NCBI GenBank assembly: GCA_963693365.1
Contig: CAVNZM010000001.1
Span: forward strand, 10,788,001-10,852,000
Length of the DNA stretch: 64,000 bases
From: Amoebidium appalachense
Taxonomy: Eukaryota; Ichthyosporea
Direction: 5' to 3'
Every line of letters begins with the position of its first letter. Within the stretch, counting starts at the first letter, position 1. Positions 1-31,821 of this stretch are shown here, one piece after another. Below the pieces are notes generated by a model that had not been told where the DNA came from, made no database searches, and saw only the letters and a list, made by a program, of their open reading frames with translations. Both the position numbers and the translations under genes were made by a program.

Positions 1-142
1 GGGGGGGATCTTTGCTTTGATGTGTGTGTAGGCACCAAGGGGGTGGAGGGGGGTGGGGTGGAGGGGGTGGGGAGGGGAGTAAGGTTTCGAAAACAACATG
101 CCTGGGTGGAAGTGGGTGATGAATAAGAAGAAATGTTCGTGT

Positions 143-207
<65 letters not shown>

Positions 208-825
208 TGCAGGGGCGAGAGGGGTACGTGTGTATGGGTTAATGGGTGGGTGGGTGGGTGGGTAGGTATGGTTGTGGACCTATGCTTATATCCGCGTGTA
301 CTTGTTTGCATTGTCCCGGGAGACTGGGTGGGGAAGGGGGGGGGGGGGGGGGGGGGGGGGGGATTTACCTATGCTCGTTGCCTTTGACTCTGAGGTGAGT
401 GGGTACCGGGGGGGGGGGGGGGGGGGGGGGAGTGATATCCAAAAATAATGGGTAGAGATAACTTAACTGAGATTTTTGCGCTAAGAATAAGAACGTGAAA
501 GGTGTGGCGTGGGTGAACGGATGAGCAAATCCACCGTGCTCTCTCTTTCTTTATTACTTGGTATTCACTCAATCACCATTTACCCACACTAATATAACAC
601 ACACACCAACACACGCACACAAATGCACACACACGTCCGCGCGCACACATTTGCACACACGCACAAGAAATCAAGAAAAGAAGGGAAAGAATTTCGATCG
701 TCTTCTTCAACTCTGTGCCCATGCCCATTGAACCTACCTTATCAGGCACTTACCATTTAAGGCACTTACCATATAGGGCACTTACCAAATATGGGTAACG
801 CAGCTACCTGGAGGACACCCCCTTC
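1..825. other. Gene-poor left edge with G-runs and microsatellites
   Basis: Seen: G-rich DNA with long poly-G tracts (about 158-206, 339-362 and 409-430), a short (GT)n at 138-156, (GGGT)n near 245-265, and CA-rich sequence at 596-665. Three imperfect copies of a roughly 17-base unit beginning GGCACTTACCA lie at about 745-790. No frame here carries a recognisable protein. A possible acceptor at 801-802 could feed the next gene from an exon further left. Confidence 0.6.
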
Positions 826-991
826 ATGCCCAACCATATGCCCCCCATCCCTCCCAGCCTACCCCCTGCCCGTGTCTCCGGCATCCCCCCACTGCCTCCG
901 CTCATCCTCACGAACGATCCCAACGCCAACACCACAGACACAGGTAACCCCCCCCCCCCCCCCCCTCCCCCCCCCTCCCCCCCCCCTTTCC

Positions 992-1022
<31 letters not shown>

Positions 1023-1276
1023 ACCCCACCCACACACACACATAAAAAAAAAAAGACACTTAGGTAACTTGATTGGGTTTTTTGTTTGTGTGTTGGTGAT
1101 GTCATCATTTACATGGGTTATGTCTGTGCGTGTGTGTCTCAGTATGAGCGCGTGCACGCTCACAATTCTTTTTTTTTTTTTTTGTTTGGGGGGAGGGGGG
1201 GGGGGTACGCGCACGTGTGCGTGTGTCTGTGTGGGGCACGTGCCTGTGTGTGTGCCTGCATGTGTGTGCCTGCCTG

Positions 1277-1363
<87 letters not shown>

Positions 1364-1477
1364 CTGCATGTGTGTGCATGTGACGGTGCACACTCGTGTG
1401 TGCACGGGTCTGTCCTTGATTTGTCTGTTGCAAAAATGTTGTTGCTGCATGTGTGCGTATGGAAGGGTTTAAGGGAT

Positions 1478-1518
<41 letters not shown>

Positions 1519-1710
1519 CTATTTCTACGTGTTGTCACTTTGTGGAGTTGTAGGTAGGTGTTATGCAGGTTTGGTGGGTGGAGGTTAACACAAAGACACA
1601 CGCTGTTGTTCTCCGTGGCATGGTGGACTCTTCTTTGCCGTTTGTCCTGGACCCACAACAAGCCCAAGTTTGGCTTAAATCCACATGTATAAAGGCCTGC
1701 CTAACGACAA

Positions 1711-1749
<39 letters not shown>

Positions 1750-1786
1750 CGCGGCCAAACAACACACACACACACACACACAACAC

Positions 1787-1824
<38 letters not shown>

Positions 1825-2322
1825 TCCGCCTCCGGCCCGCCCGCCAAGAAACGACGCCTACCCAACCCAAACATCCGCCTTTGCCCGCACGGACACCTCA
1901 AATCCTACTGCCCCCCATGTGGTGGTACGCCAAAGTGCCCGCACGGGGAAAACAAAGTTTATTGCACAATCTGCTACAAAGATAGAATCATGTGTCCGCA
2001 CGGGAAGAAAAAACGACATTGCAAGGAATGTTATCCGTCGAGTCAGTGTGTGCACAACCGGAGAAGATATTTCTGTGCGGACTGCGGGGGGAAGGGCGTG
2101 TGCGTGCACCGAAGACGGAAGATGACGTGTAAGATATGCAAGGGAGGGTCGATTTGCCAACACAACAAATATAGGACTTTGTGTTGGGAATGTGGGGGTG
2201 GGAGTGTGTGCGAGCATAGAAATAAGAAGAGTAAGTGTCGGTTCTGTCGCCAAAAAAGGAAAGCGGAGGCGGCAGAGAGGGAGAGGGCGGCGAGAGAGGC
2301 GGCACAAGTGGAGATTGCATGA
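826..2322 (+). CDS. CxH-x6-CxxC repeat (zinc-binding type) protein, three-exon model
   Basis: Proposed exons are 826-943, 1558-1686 and 1823-2322; phases match at both junctions and give about 248 residues. The last exon is the solid part. It has a basic patch (PPAKKRRL, a possible nuclear localisation signal) and then seven tandem units of Cys-x-His-x6-Cys-x2-Cys spaced 18-19 residues, typically CPHG..K..C..CGG. The tail is Lys/Arg/Glu rich and probably helical. Such repeats occur in uncharacterised proteins of protists and algae and look metal-binding; the function is unknown. The acceptor of exon 3 is a (CA)n tract ending CACAG, and intron 2 holds a poly-C run. Exons 1 and 2 rest on splice sites, phase and protein-like composition only. 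The start at 826 is the first ATG after an in-frame stop at 796-798; an upstream exon joined at 803 is an alternative. Confidence 0.55.
944..1557 (+). repeat. Intron 1 of the CxH-repeat gene: poly-C, (GT)n and poly-G
   Basis: Seen: poly-C with few interruptions at 947-1022, poly-T at 1168-1183, a (GT)n array of about 40 repeats at 1279-1361 and a poly-G tract at 1480-1518. No coding signal is visible. The donor is GTAACC; the acceptor proposed for exon 2 is one of several closely spaced AGs between 1552 and 1568. Confidence 0.6.
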
Positions 2323-2675
2323 GTTTTTGTAGGTGGCTAGTACATAAGTTGATTTGTGGTTAGTTTTATTGGCTAATATTCTGTAGTTGTAGTTGGATTT
2401 GTTCGTGTGTTCTTCTTTACCACGTGGGTGGGAGGGAAAGAGAGGTAGGTGTGTGGGTGATGGTGAGGGTGGGGGCTGTCCGCCGCGGGGGGGGGGGGGG
2501 GGGGGGGGAGGAGCTAGGAGGGGGGGGGGGGGGGGGGTGGCTGCCAAGTTTTTTTTTGGGGGGGTTCTGCTTCGGTTCTTTGTGTGAATGTTTTATTGTG
2601 CATATGTTAATGTATTATGAATAAGTCGACACAAATGGATGCTCACATACACACATACACACACACACACACCCC

Positions 2676-2724
<49 letters not shown>

Positions 2725-4289
2725 ACATACACACACACAAACACACACATGCCATTTGAAAGTCGAGGGCCATGCCAATGTATATAGTATCCAATCAGTC
2801 TTCAGTACGGGAACTGCTCAACCAATAGGAATATGTATACCCGAGGATGTGTCTCGAGTGTTTCGATTGTGTCGAATCGACTTCATTGTCATTGATATAA
2901 ACAAGTGTAAAGTGCTTCCTATCTTTTATAAATGGTAGATTGAATTCCAGGAGAAAACTTGAAGGTAGAACAACAGCACAGGTGTGCAACATGCGTGTGT
3001 GTGCATACACGTGCGGGTGTGCTGCTGGTGTGTGTAGGTGAAAGGCGGTGTTGAATAGCGGTTGATTGATTGCACTATGTTTCAGAGAAGAACGATGTGG
3101 AAGTGAAGGCGTACAGTATTAATTTAAAAACTGCTTAGTGCAAGTTTGTACATGTGATCCACAGGACTCGTGTGCAGACCAAGACCTCCTACAATATACA
3201 GGCCTTGGTGCAGAAAGGCATGATCAGATGAGCGGCTCGGGGCGGACCCAAAAGTGGGCGGCCCTAAAATCACTGCATAATTCTGGCGCCGCATTCCAAT
3301 AAACACCATTTCCTGATTTTTTACCTGTACAATCATTGGTTTACTATGAGAAGAACAGCCCCAAAATGGTAAAAACTATTGCAGGCATGATGTGATTAGC
3401 TCAAAGTCATTGTTTACATTGTTCATTTGGTTACGTAATAATTCGATACATTCATCTGTATGTTTATTAGCCAAATATAGCTAGTTTAGTAGTTCTATGA
3501 TTGGTTGAAAGAACGCATTTTCGGGAACAGGAATTCGGTCCTTGGAAACCGCGAAATTCTTCCCGAGTTTCACCGTTGTGAACACACACACACACACACG
3601 TACGGACGCATCGAAGTCTCCACAAGTATACGCGCATTCATACACTTGTGCCTTTTACGGGTGGGGGGGTTACTGGTTTAATTATAAACGCCCTTGTGCA
3701 TGTGCGAACACGCAGAATGCCGGGGCTTCGCCACTTGCTAGGGTGAGTACATCTTTTCACGCAAGGGAGGGGGTGTGGAAAGGAAGGTGAGGGAGAAGGG
3801 AGCGGAGGGAGTGAATGTGGCCTTGTGGAGGGAAAGGAACGGTATGAGCTGGTAGAGAGGGAAGTACGAAGGAGAAGGGAGGGTATTGTTGGGCTAGGGG
3901 GGTGAAAGGGGAAGGGTTTGGAGGGGGGAGGAGGAGAGCGGAGGGGGGGGGGGGGGGGGGAGGGGGGGGACGGGCCGAGGACACCACACTGGAAACGGGG
4001 TCTTCCGAGAAAGGGTTGTGACTTGATGCTTTAGTGGCGGGCGTGTGCGTGCGAGTTTCAGAACGTACAAATCTTTTCTATTTGTTGTGATTTGATGCGT
4101 GTGTGTGTGTTTTGTGAAGTCCAAGAAAAAGTTAAGTGCTCACACGGCAACGTTTTGAAGTACTTTTGTCTCTTTTTCTCTTTGCATCTTTGTAACACAT
4201 AGTTATGGTCTGCCCCTATCTTCTCTTTCCTTCTTCTGTTTCTCTCACCAAACCATTATCGTTGTTAACACTGATTTTCTGCCTGGGAT
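2323..4289. other. Intergenic region between the CxH-repeat gene and glucosidase II
   Basis: Seen: poly-G at 2488-2509 and 2520-2537, a (CA)n-poly-C-(CA)n block at 2656-2748 and a poly-G block near 3945-3968. CCAAT motifs near 2790 and 2820 could be promoter elements. A short protein-like frame ends at a stop near 3137 but has no supported partner exon, so I do not call it. No TATA box was identified close to the start at 4290. Confidence 0.5.
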
Positions 4290-23452
<19,163 letters not shown>

Positions 23453-23880
23453 GAATTGGGCGTTAGCTTCACCTCCTTTAAGATGATTGGTGGGCAGTGG
23501 GTGTATAGTGCGCTCTAGACGAGTGTACATGTGCGTCAAAGTGTAAACTGGATCATATAAATGCGCTCTAGAAGAGCCAGAAAACGAGAGCTGAATAACT
23601 CAAGAGCTATCTTGGTAGTACTGTCAAAAAAAAAAAAAAAAAAAAAAAAAGTAAGAAAGATCTTGGACGTCCACAAAAGTAAATAATCAAGTATCGGCTT
23701 TCACAACCAAATGATTTCTGTCCAATAAAACAAAACACCGGCCAGTACCTGAGAAGAGCCCAGATGGCAAAAGCACCCTCCCTTGCATGCTATCATGTGA
23801 GTACATGTGTGCAACAATGCTTGTGTGTGTGTTGGTGGAGGGGTCACGCGGGGGGGGGGGGGGGGGGGGGAGTGTCAGGG

Positions 23881-24021
23881 GTTGTTCCTTTTAATAATGG
23901 GTCGTTCGGCCAATAGCCTAGGGTTGTTCCTTTTAATAATGGGTCGTTCGGCCAATAGCCTAGGGTTGTTCCTTTTAATAATGGGTCGTTCGGCCAATAG
24001 CCTAGGGTTGTTCCTTCCCAG
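23881..24021. repeat. Three tandem 42-bp units plus a partial fourth
   Basis: Units start at 23881, 23923 and 23965 with GTTGTTCCTTTTAATAATGG and end with CGGCCAATAGCCTAGG. A partial fourth copy begins at 24007 (GTTGTTCCTTCCCAG) and that variant recurs near 24527. The full units look identical to each other. Confidence 0.9.
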
Positions 24022-24080
24022 CCGTCGGACTGTAAGGCTTCAACTTAAGAATGTGTGACACTGTACATGTGTGTGTGTGT

Positions 24081-24114
<34 letters not shown>

Positions 24115-24554
24115 ATGTGGCCAGTCACGATCATAGTAAAATTCCCCTCGGGCAACCGAAATTTCGTCCCCTCTCCCCCCCCCCCCCCCCCCCCGAGTGG
24201 TTCCCCTTGTCCTTTCCCCTTCTATGGTTACCCCCTCTGGACCCCCTCTCCCAATCCCCTTAGCGCGAAGTTCCACAATCCGAATCAACCCCCCCACCCC
24301 TCCCCTGCCCACGCGCTTGCGAACATGGCGAGCGCACACACACGCACACCCAGGTGACACACACATACATGCACGCACGCAAGCACACACACACACACGT
24401 GTACACACACCGTACCGGGACACACACAAACCTGATCGCTCAGTTTGCGCAAGCACTAACCTAAATAACTACTCTTAGATCTCCGAAGGAGCAACCCCCA
24501 GGGGGGCAAACAAACCAAGTCTTCGGGTTGTTCCTTCCCAGTCGTCACTCAGGT

Positions 24555-24599
<45 letters not shown>

Positions 24600-24600
<1 letters not shown>

Positions 24601-24701
24601 AGCCCTCCTGGCTTGCCTGGGGCCCCTACACGGTGACACACATTCACAAGTTGAAGCCTTACTCCCCTGGCAAGCGAGGGGGCTCTGTTCCCCTTCCTCT
24701 A

Positions 24702-24737
<36 letters not shown>

Positions 24738-24813
24738 GGCCTCTCCTCCACTTCCCTCGATCACAAGGACCTAGCTGGATCTGTCCACCTAGAGGCTCGT
24801 GTTGGTGCTGCCT
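24600..24813 (+). pseudogene. Possible remnant of a Ty3/gypsy-type polyprotein
   Basis: Two short frames separated by a poly-C run read WGPYTVTHIHKLKPYSPG and DLAGSVHLEARVGAA. The first resembles the GPY...LKPY block at the C-terminal end of Ty3/gypsy integrases. No reverse transcriptase, protease or LTR was recognised nearby. The call rests on a short motif; chance resemblance is possible. Confidence 0.25.
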
Positions 24814-25041
24814 AATCTGTTAGTGCCAGACACATTTATGATAGCCATCGATCGTGAAAGATATGTTATCATAACTCCCGTCCAATGATATTCGGCTCTG
24901 AACCAACCTTTCATTCTCGTTACTGTAACTGACTAAGAATAGTACAACAACTTGCAAGTTGCGTGAAGTTGCGTGCCTGCAAAGTAACTGTTGTTTGTGC
25001 ACATGTGGCTTTGTTTATTTAAAGGTGCGACTGTAAGTCCA

Positions 25042-25099
<58 letters not shown>

Positions 25100-25374
25100 A
25101 ACCACAGAGTGTGCCCGACTGTATGTGTCGCTATGACGGTGGCATTGTATGGGCACCTGTGTGTGTACATGTGTAGTCCTACTGCAGATCCAATGTGTTT
25201 ATGTGTGAGGATACAATGACACGATATTAGATGACATTAGTTTGCCCCCGGTGACTCCAGATCCCAACTTAAGAAATTGTGCCCACGAATTACTGGCCCA
25301 GTAAATGCCGACGTGTACACGTAAACAGGTGGAACTTCGTGTGTGTGTTACTGTGTGTATTTGTGTGTGTGTGT

Positions 25375-25418
<44 letters not shown>

Positions 25419-26516
25419 AACTACTAAGTATGAGTGCACAAAAGCGCACACCACTGTTACGCTTAGCAACTAATTACTTTTCATGTGGGTGGATGGAGTG
25501 GTGTGGTCTTGCGGGAAGCAAATTTTTTGTTTTTCACCTGGTGGTCTCATGATCAGGTTGCAGTTTATTAGGGTTGAAGCACCGGGAAGAAAAAACACGT
25601 TTCTTGGAGAATAGAGCCTTCCGAACGGTAGTTAACATAGTATTATACATGATATACACAAGCATAGAAAACAGCACCACTAATTTACAATCGTGTTGGG
25701 AATTTTGATACCCACACGGTAATGATCTTAAATTAGTAATACGTATACATAACTTGATTTCAGTGACCAAGCTAAGGCAAGCTTACGTGTTCATACACAC
25801 ACATTGGAGGGCACGTGAATAATGCAGTACTGTGTGCTAGGGTGCGTATGGGGTGAGAGAATGTGATGTTTATTAACGAAACGTATGTGAGCTGTGATGC
25901 AGTGTCGGCACCAAACAGTACTTCCATCCAATAAGATACACATGTAGAAAACGTCGTTACTATATACACATCATACATCATATATGCGTGGAGATATAAT
26001 GTCTTTCTTCTCTTTTTTTCTTTTCTTTTTTATTTTTTTGGATGCACACGACTACTCCTAACGTGATTTGATACTAATATTCCAACCATAGTAAACACCA
26101 TTCTTCATTGTGGACCACATCCTGCTCTCATTGCCAACAACCACTCTCCCAACTATTCCTCCCCTTACCCCCCCCCCCCCCCCCCCCCCCCCCCCCATAA
26201 TTAATATACATATACATGTGTGTGTGTATTTTAAAATAAATTAAAACCCACACCAACCCAAGGAAAGAAAACATCCAACAAAACAAATGCGGTTCGTACA
26301 TTCTTGCAATAGCACAGCTGCCATGAAGTAGAAGGAAGGATAAATCATTATAATGAAGAAGCAAGTGCGAAACGTGTCGTTTTGCAGAGTCATGCATGCT
26401 ACGCACGAGATTTTGGGTGAAGGAAAAACACGGGTGTGTGGGAAGGGGGGATGAAGAACGGTATAGGTTAATGTGAAAAGTGGCAGTGATGGTGCGTGTG
26501 CCTGTCTTCGGGCGCG

Positions 26517-26549
<33 letters not shown>

Positions 26550-26886
26550 GGTTGATGAGGAGGGGAAGAGGACGGGGGGGAGGGAGAAGGGGTTCGTCGA
26601 AAGACATTCTACAGGGTAAGGGTGGAAGAGAACAGCGTGACTCCCCCCCCCCCCAAACACACACACCCACTTCCTATTACAATAGACCCCCCCCACCCCC
26701 ACACACTCTTTCACCGAATATCCCAACCCAGCCCCACTTAACCAAACAAGACACCCATTCTGCCACCTCCTCTTGCATTCCCTTTCCTCCCATACCTACA
26801 TGGTGGTGTAGAAACACACATACTATTTCACACATTAGCTTCCAAACCAACATTCATGCCTCCCCACCAGATTGCATCACCCCAGG

Positions 26887-26939
<53 letters not shown>

Positions 26940-26942
26940 AGT

Positions 26943-26977
<35 letters not shown>

Positions 26978-27200
26978 GTACATGGTAAACGTTGGGTGAC
27001 CCAACAGCCCCTGCATACGAAAATGGCATAGGCAAGGGGGACCCCGGGGGAAGGGAGGGGGGGGAGGGGGGGGGTTACACACAATGAAACATCGGAGAAC
27101 TAAGACATAATCAAAACAACAGTGGGGAGAGGAGAGGGAAGAGGGTGGGGAGGGGGAGGGATGGACGAACAGTATGCAGATAAGCAAACCTGTGGGCCGG

Positions 27201-27235
<35 letters not shown>

Positions 27236-27331
27236 CTCTCTCCCCCCTTTATGCCGGAAAAGGCTAGCGATCCACACCAAATGCCAAGTACGTAAAACAG
27301 AGAACCAACAAGCTTAAGGGCTGGGGCTGCC

Positions 27332-27765
27332 GGGGGGGTTTGAATGCGTCAAAAAGTACGAAGTACACAAGAACAAACGGATAACACGATGCAGAATGCA
27401 AGCCATACATAAAGAGTATGCATAATAAGCAGAGCCCATCCTCAGGGGGGGCCCACGTCATCCACAGTACCCGAGTTTCGACCTATTCACCTCGTTAACG
27501 GAACCCAACTCAGATACTGTTTCACTTGAACATGGGTAGGTCACCCGTCTTGATCAGAGACGAGCAGGGTTGCTTATGCAGACAAGGGCAGTGGGAAAGG
27601 CCGGGGGTTAAAGTTGCAGCAGCACGCAGAAGCAAGAAAAATATAGATAGGAACTCAGAAGACGGGGCTTCTAGGAAGCTCCCCCGTCGCTACCTAAGTC
27701 GATACTTCCCTGGCCAACATACTGGCTAACATACTACACCAGCTGAAAAGAATTAAGTCCCGAAG
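27332..27765 (-). mobile_element. Retroposon-like element, family B, reverse orientation
   Basis: The reverse complement matches 11344-11749 along its length, with a short insertion (GCTGAAAAG region) near 27742. The 3' terminus GCATTCAAA is at 27339-27347, with a tail of only seven C (G7 on this strand, 27332-27338). Similarity to the 11-kb copy stops at about 27765, but this copy may continue to about 27985 as a longer 5' region, since the other copy is truncated there. Confidence 0.75.
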
Positions 27766-28323
27766 GCCGCAGATTTCGCAATCAGAGGGGATTTGACCCA
27801 CGCCGCAGGGTAGTAACACTCTTACTAGGGCGGAACTTTGACGTCTTCGAACGGAAAGCTATGCCCCCGGATGTCAGCCGGAAATGTGGTATCACCCATT
27901 GCTTGAAGAAAGCCAAATCGATAGTCCGAGTTATGTTACGCCGGCGGGTAACATGCCGCATGGGTTCCAAGGGAGCTGTCGCCAACAGAGCGGTGTGTGC
28001 ATGCGTGCGCGTAACGCAATGGGTGAAGTGTGTCTTTAGCTATGAGAGGGGGTATGCAGAAGTGGACAGATGAAGTGTGTGGAGAGAAAAACAGCAGGAA
28101 GAAAAGTAGACACCGGTGTGTGCAACCCCGCACAACATACATACACACACACACACACACACATAAATAAGCGAGAGGGGAAGGGGGCCTTTAATCTAGA
28201 GTAAAAGCATGCACGGGCGCTGAAGGTAAAAGCAAAAGCCCGGTCCTCATTATGCAACGAAGTGTATGTCTTTGAGCATGCTCTATGTCTGTGTGTGTGT
28301 TGAGGGGGAGGGTGAAGAGGGTT

Positions 28324-28537
28324 GGGGGGGGGGGGTTTATGCGGAACACGGTACGAAGTACGCATACATGAAGGACACATGCAAAGGCAAACATTCAAGT
28401 ATGCAACATCAGCCATGCGCACAGTACGCGTCATAAGCAGAGCCCATCCTCAGGGAGGGCCCAAGTCATCAATTGCGTCTGAGGTTCGACCCCTTAGCCA
28501 GCGTATATACGACTCTCCAACTCAGACAGCAGCATCA
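28324..28537 (-). mobile_element. Retroposon-like element, family A, reverse orientation, 5'-truncated
   Basis: The reverse complement matches the 3' half of the 6.6-kb and 13.8-kb copies, with a small internal deletion (about 20 bases near CATGTGTCC). The tail is a run of 12 C (G on this strand, 28324-28335). The 5' break falls at TTCAGTTGATGC. Confidence 0.75.
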
Positions 28538-29112
28538 ACTGAACTTGAAGGAATGTGGGGGGGGGTCCATAAGGAGCATGTATTATCCCCCAAACCGGAG
28601 GTAACAGGACATTTCGAGTGAAAAGAAAGGGCACAATACAAAGTACAACATCAAAACAGAAAAAAACACAATGGAATGCAAAGGTGGTGTTGGTGGTAGA
28701 TGTGCGTGTTTGGGGCCCCGGGGGCCGGGCGCGGGGGAAAGGGTCTATGGAGTCAAAACAGCAGCTACGAACACCCAAATCCGGGGGGAATAGCAGAGAT
28801 TCACATTGGCATAGAGCCGATAGGAAACGAAATCAGCCCAGTTTCTGCACAGGGTAGAAAGGATGATAGGCTGAATGGGAAAGGAAGGGGTATGTGATTC
28901 TCTGGGTGAAGGAGGGCGGCCATGGGGAGGGTATTGGTGTAGGGGAGGGGAGAGGGGGGAGGGAGTGGAAGGGGTTGTAGGGTGAGAGGGAGGGTGGAGA
29001 GAGGTGAGAAGTTTGGTGAAGAGGAGGGGGGTGGAGAGGGGAGTTAGTAGGGTGAGAAAGGGTGAGCGAGGATGAAGAGCGATAGGTTTGGTGGAGGAGG
29101 GAAGGGGGGGAG

Positions 29113-29143
<31 letters not shown>

Positions 29144-30153
29144 AGGGGGGCCCTCGGAGAGTTCGAAGGCTGGAGCTTGGTGTAAGCACATGGGGAGAGA
29201 TAAGAAGTCGAGGAAATGTCAGAACTTAGAAGCTAATGTTGATACATACACAGGACATCTTGAATATGGCTAGTATTCGCTTGTTCTAGTGCTATTAGAT
29301 CTCACCCCCTCCCCTACCCCTCCCCCCCTACCACCACCACACACACTAAAACACATCCCTCTCCCCCAACGTAGCCGATTAGATGTGTGACCGTTGCTAT
29401 CGGTGCAAGTAATCCAGGTTGACGGGGGTAGAAGCGGTTGGGAAGGGGGGGGGGGGACAAGGAATCCAGGGAGCAGTCGGGGAACAAAAAGACCAATTCG
29501 AGTGATAAGGAATAGATTGTGGTACACAGTATGAAGTGCAAGCTTATTACAACCAGAATATGTACACACACCACCCTGAAAGTACTCACCATGAGCAGAG
29601 GGAATGTGAATAATTGTTGTGTGTGTGTGTGTGTGTGTGTTGCGGGGGAGGGGGAGGCTTATCACCCACCTTAGGCTTAGAAGGCAAGTGTTGTTGGAAG
29701 CATACAGAAGCGCCATGGGTATGATTGGACGTAGGAACGCTTGGGAGTAGGTGTGAATAGAAATAGGTGTGAATGGAAGTAGGTGTGACTGGAAGTAGGT
29801 ATGTTTGCATGAAGATGTGGTTGGTAGTAGGTATGTTTGAAAGTAGGTATGATTTAAGTTTTGAAAGTTGATATGATTTTAAGTTTACATATTCATTAAA
29901 GTAGGAATGATTGAAAGTAGGCACAGTCTCCAAATGCAACGCACGAAGAGTGAAGCCCCCAAAGAAACGTTTTGCATCACCACCGTTAACTCCCCAGTTG
30001 CGGCTGATAATCCACAGGCCGCTGCCCCCACCAGCAATTTCCCAATTAGTCACCCACTACAAACTTGGAATCACATCGTTGAGAAGCAACCCGCCCTCCT
30101 CCCCCTCCCCCCCCCCCCCCCCCTCCCCCCCTTTCATCCCTCCCCCCTCTAAC

Positions 30154-30192
<39 letters not shown>

Positions 30193-31299
30193 ACACACAC
30201 ACACAAGTGCCAACAAGTGAAGTCAATCTGGAAACTCACCGTTAGGCTGGGTTTCAAGGGAGTAGAGTTGAACCATCACGGCCGTTGGCAGACCACATGT
30301 CCAACCCTTATACAGCCCACCTTCCTGCCCCACACCCACAGAACTCTACTATAAACTCCAAGAAACTCAAGCAAAGACTGCTCCATTATTTCTCTTGGCC
30401 ACCCCACTATTCCTCTCAATTTTGTAGTATACTAATCTCCACACAGTCTTTGAAACTGACACTCTCCTCCCCCCTCGATTTGAATAGGCCTGCGTCTTCA
30501 AGTTGGTGCCATGCATGTTGACGTTATTGTAGCTGCCTTTTTTGGTTATCACGTTTCGGTATTGAGCGCTGATTGGTCGTGATCCGAAACTGCTCTTAAT
30601 TGGTGGATCACAATTGAACTATTAAATCACCCCGTAATGTCAGTGATTATGTCACAAACATGGAGAATAGGCTCAGAACACAATGTATCATATAAAATCA
30701 ATAAATAATGGCGACTTCTTGTTTTTTCATATCGATAGGTTTTTCTTTGCTTTGGTTGTATAAACTGGCATTATTCAAGTCTTATTTGCTGTTGATTGAA
30801 AATAGCCAAGGTTGAACGATTCTGACTGGCAGATAGATGTTAGAGAGGAGGGCAAAAAGGCTTTGTCCTACTCCTGGGCCAAATCTTCGCCAAGTTGCTG
30901 GACGCTTCCACAATGAGCGAGACAAAGTAAACAAACAAAAAGAATCCAATAGCCGGTTTAAGCCTCGTGCCCTGCTCCGTTATTATTCGAATTTACTTGC
31001 AGTTATCGGCTGAATATACGTTACAGTATGTAGGTGTTACGTCAATCCCAACACAGTTACATGCATATGTACATATATACATGAATATGTGTTTGCAAAT
31101 TTATGTGCACTTCTTTAGCATTCACCTGCGCAGTAGCTAACGAAGGGTTTGTTCCATTCAAGTAGTTAATTATCGGTATTTGTGTGTGGGTCATATGTTG
31201 GCTGAATAGTGTATCAGATTTAAGCGCTTTTCATCGAGTTATATTTGAAGAAAATGTAACCCTGACTTGAAAGCTTGCTTCGCTCTGCATGCGGTTACT

Positions 31300-31549
31300 A
31301 GGAACGTCCAATCAACCCTTGGAGCGACCCAGCAGAAGCGCTTTTACTTTGAGTTCGAATTCCGCAGTTTTCACCAATTAGAGCAACAACATAATCTTTT
31401 AAAATAGTTTAATGTCCCGTATCCAGGGTTATCAGCTCTATATCATGCCTCTCAATATTCCAAGCGTGGCACCATGGCTGCTATATAAAGGGCCTGTTTG
31501 TTTCCGCTTCTTTTAGTCAGACTCTCATTCCTGTTCACCGTTCGTATCG
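31300..31549 (+). promoter_or_regulatory. Core promoter and 5' non-coding exon of the phosphate carrier
   Basis: TATATAAAG at 31482-31490, with CCAAT motifs at 31308-31312 and 31374-31378 upstream. Transcription would start near 31512-31520. A non-coding first exon probably ends at 31549 before GTACGT, and resumes at 31795 after TTTCTCCTCAG, 27 bases before the start codon. TATA spacing and splice sites are seen; the start site is inferred. Confidence 0.6.
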
Positions 31550-31821
31550 GTACGTTACCTCGCTATTTCACGTTTTTTTTTGCAGCCCTCTCCCTCGCTC
31601 CAAAATGATATGCATTTCTTACAACCATGAGAAGTGAGTGTACTCCTTAGCTTCTCCACTGCAGTACAAGACATTCGACTGCAGTACAAGACATTTAGAC
31701 ATTTTGAGTTAGTTTTTTCAAGGATTGGTCGGTAGGTTGCTTTAGGCACGAAAGGACAAAGAATCCCTCTTCTAATATACTTATTTCTCCTCAGGTTAAC
31801 CGGCGTCGGTTCAACGCAAAA

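Larger units (their letters stand above)
23453..31481. other. 8-kb gene-poor interval between glucosidase II and the phosphate carrier
   Basis: Seen: a possible polyadenylation signal AATAAA at 23724-23729 (272 bases after the glucosidase stop), a 42-bp tandem repeat, poly-G/C blocks, a possible retroelement remnant near 24.5 kb, (GT)n at 25045-25097 and 26888-26938, reversed copies of both retroposon families (27.3-28.5 kb), G-rich sequence at 28.7-29.15 kb, and a degenerate GTAGGTATGA-like repeat at about 29.74-29.93 kb. CCAAT motifs occur near 30.57 and 30.60 kb. I see no supported multi-exon gene. Confidence 0.55.

Noticed and set aside
804-1667. Long open frame on the minus strand with Pro, His-Thr and Gly runs
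   Set aside because: Translation of poly-C, (CA)n and poly-G; the period-two and homopolymer repeats stay open in all frames. Many similar frames throughout the window were dropped for the same reason.
3081-3137. Possible last exon reading EKNDVEVKAYSINLKTA and stop
   Set aside because: No partner exon with matching phase was found between the CxH-repeat gene and glucosidase II; too short to support alone.
23626-23650. A-run after the glucosidase stop taken as a retrocopy poly-A tail
   Set aside because: Upstream sequence is the normal 3' flank of an intron-containing gene; no target duplication seen, so it is a simple homopolymer.
27782-27985. Minus-strand frame of 67 codons next to the reversed family B element
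   Set aside because: No recognised domain; probably part of the longer 5' region of the retroposon copy, and the frame is not preserved in another copy I can see.
30708-30818. 36-codon hydrophobic frame after a TATAAAATCAATAAATAATGG region
   Set aside because: Short, no similarity, and no sign of selection; likely chance in AT-rich DNA.
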